From positions 1-64,000 of the forward strand of contig CAWBDF010000005.1 of NCBI GenBank assembly GCA_963787485.1: a stretch of DNA of 64,000 nt, given 5' to 3'. Source of the stretch: Bog-473 sp963787485 (GTDB lineage Bacteria > Actinomycetota > Acidimicrobiia > Acidimicrobiales > RAAP-2). Positions within the stretch are counted from its first letter, which is position 1. Every line of letters starts with the position of its first letter. Position numbers and translations under genes: made by a program. Below are positions 63,887 through 64,000 of this stretch, piece after piece. A model generated the notes under the pieces. That model made no database searches. It was not told the DNA's origin and was given only the letters and a program-made list of their open reading frames with translations.

Positions 63887-64000
63887 GTGAGTTTGACGGA
63901 GACGGACGTCCACTTCGACCCGTACGACCGAGAGATCTACGCCGATCCGTACCCGACGTTCCGGCGCCTTCGCGACGAGGCGCCGCTCTACTACAACGCC
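63887..64000 (+). CDS. Cytochrome P450, N-terminal part, cut by window edge
   Basis: 38 codons visible: MSLTETDVHFDPYDREIYAD then PYPTFRRLRDEAPLYYN, a typical soluble bacterial P450 opening. GTG start with AAAGAGGGGGA upstream. The rest lies beyond 64000. A second P450 in the cluster whose earlier copy is deleted. Confidence 0.8.
   Translation, partial: MSLTETDVHFDPYDREIYADPYPTFRRLRDEAPLYYNA

Overview
The window looks like chromosome from a high-GC actinobacterium, most likely of the Acidimicrobiia type (inference from gene content, no database search). Supporting signs are many GTG/TTG starts, chains of genes joined by 1-8 base stop/start overlaps, several starts sitting 6-9 bases after a TANNNT box (leaderless style), and families typical of this phylum: GpgS, HemQ, DUF1918, LytR_C, actinobacterial PspC and a stand-alone groEL under a perfect CIRCE.

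Layout. 1-21 kb is a dense metabolic block. It starts with a partial tRNA and a LytR_C protein, then an osmolyte cluster (otsB facing otsA and gpgS). Next comes an S-box-type SAM riboswitch ahead of a threonine-synthase-like gene and a ThiS/MoaD-like sulfur carrier, then CIRCE-groEL, hemQ-larE-NIL, a Nudix gene, a GNAT gene, an MFS exporter joined to an amidase, a PLP decarboxylase behind larB-larC, pheA, a second MFS exporter and a 5'-3' exonuclease.

21-33 kb is accessory-looking: long gaps, two tandem cupin paralogues, a third cupin-like gene, and a roughly 3.6-kb segment (membrane cytochrome-like protein, Rieske protein, small membrane protein) bounded by a 578-bp near-perfect inverted repeat. 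The repeat carries the first parts of two Thr-rich membrane proteins with different tails. An MMPL exporter/PspC pair divergent from a TetR regulator, then tRNA-Ser(UGA), close this region.

33-50 kb returns to housekeeping: a VOC protein, typA with two unrecognised upstream genes, a patatin/methyltransferase pair preceded by a 16-bp tandem repeat, an Lhr-type helicase broken by three frameshifts, a 5-oxoprolinase operon (pxpA, then a pxpB-pxpC fusion), a TauE/SafE permease, a CYTH-CHAD protein and a Nudix hydrolase.

50-60 kb is a stress/signalling block: an XRE-flavin split-barrel regulator, an alcohol dehydrogenase with a repeated start region, a GNAT acyltransferase coupled to an acetoin-utilisation/HDAC-type deacetylase, two universal stress proteins, a DevS-like GAF histidine kinase divergent from a NarL-type regulator, DUF1918, CBS remnants and a diguanylate cyclase. 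60-64 kb is an oxidative catabolic cluster: LLM flavin oxidoreductase, an internally deleted P450, a TauD-type dioxygenase, an MDR quinone oxidoreductase and the start of a second P450.

At least seven single-base frame breaks in otherwise well-conserved genes (otsA, exonuclease, lhr three times, pxpA, LLM) all lie in GC-rich runs. They suggest uncorrected assembly indels more than true pseudogenes, but that needs reads. The leads most worth following are the SAM-riboswitch/ThrC-like/sulfur-carrier unit, a candidate protein-thiocarboxylate route to homocysteine, and the inverted-repeat-bounded redox cassette.
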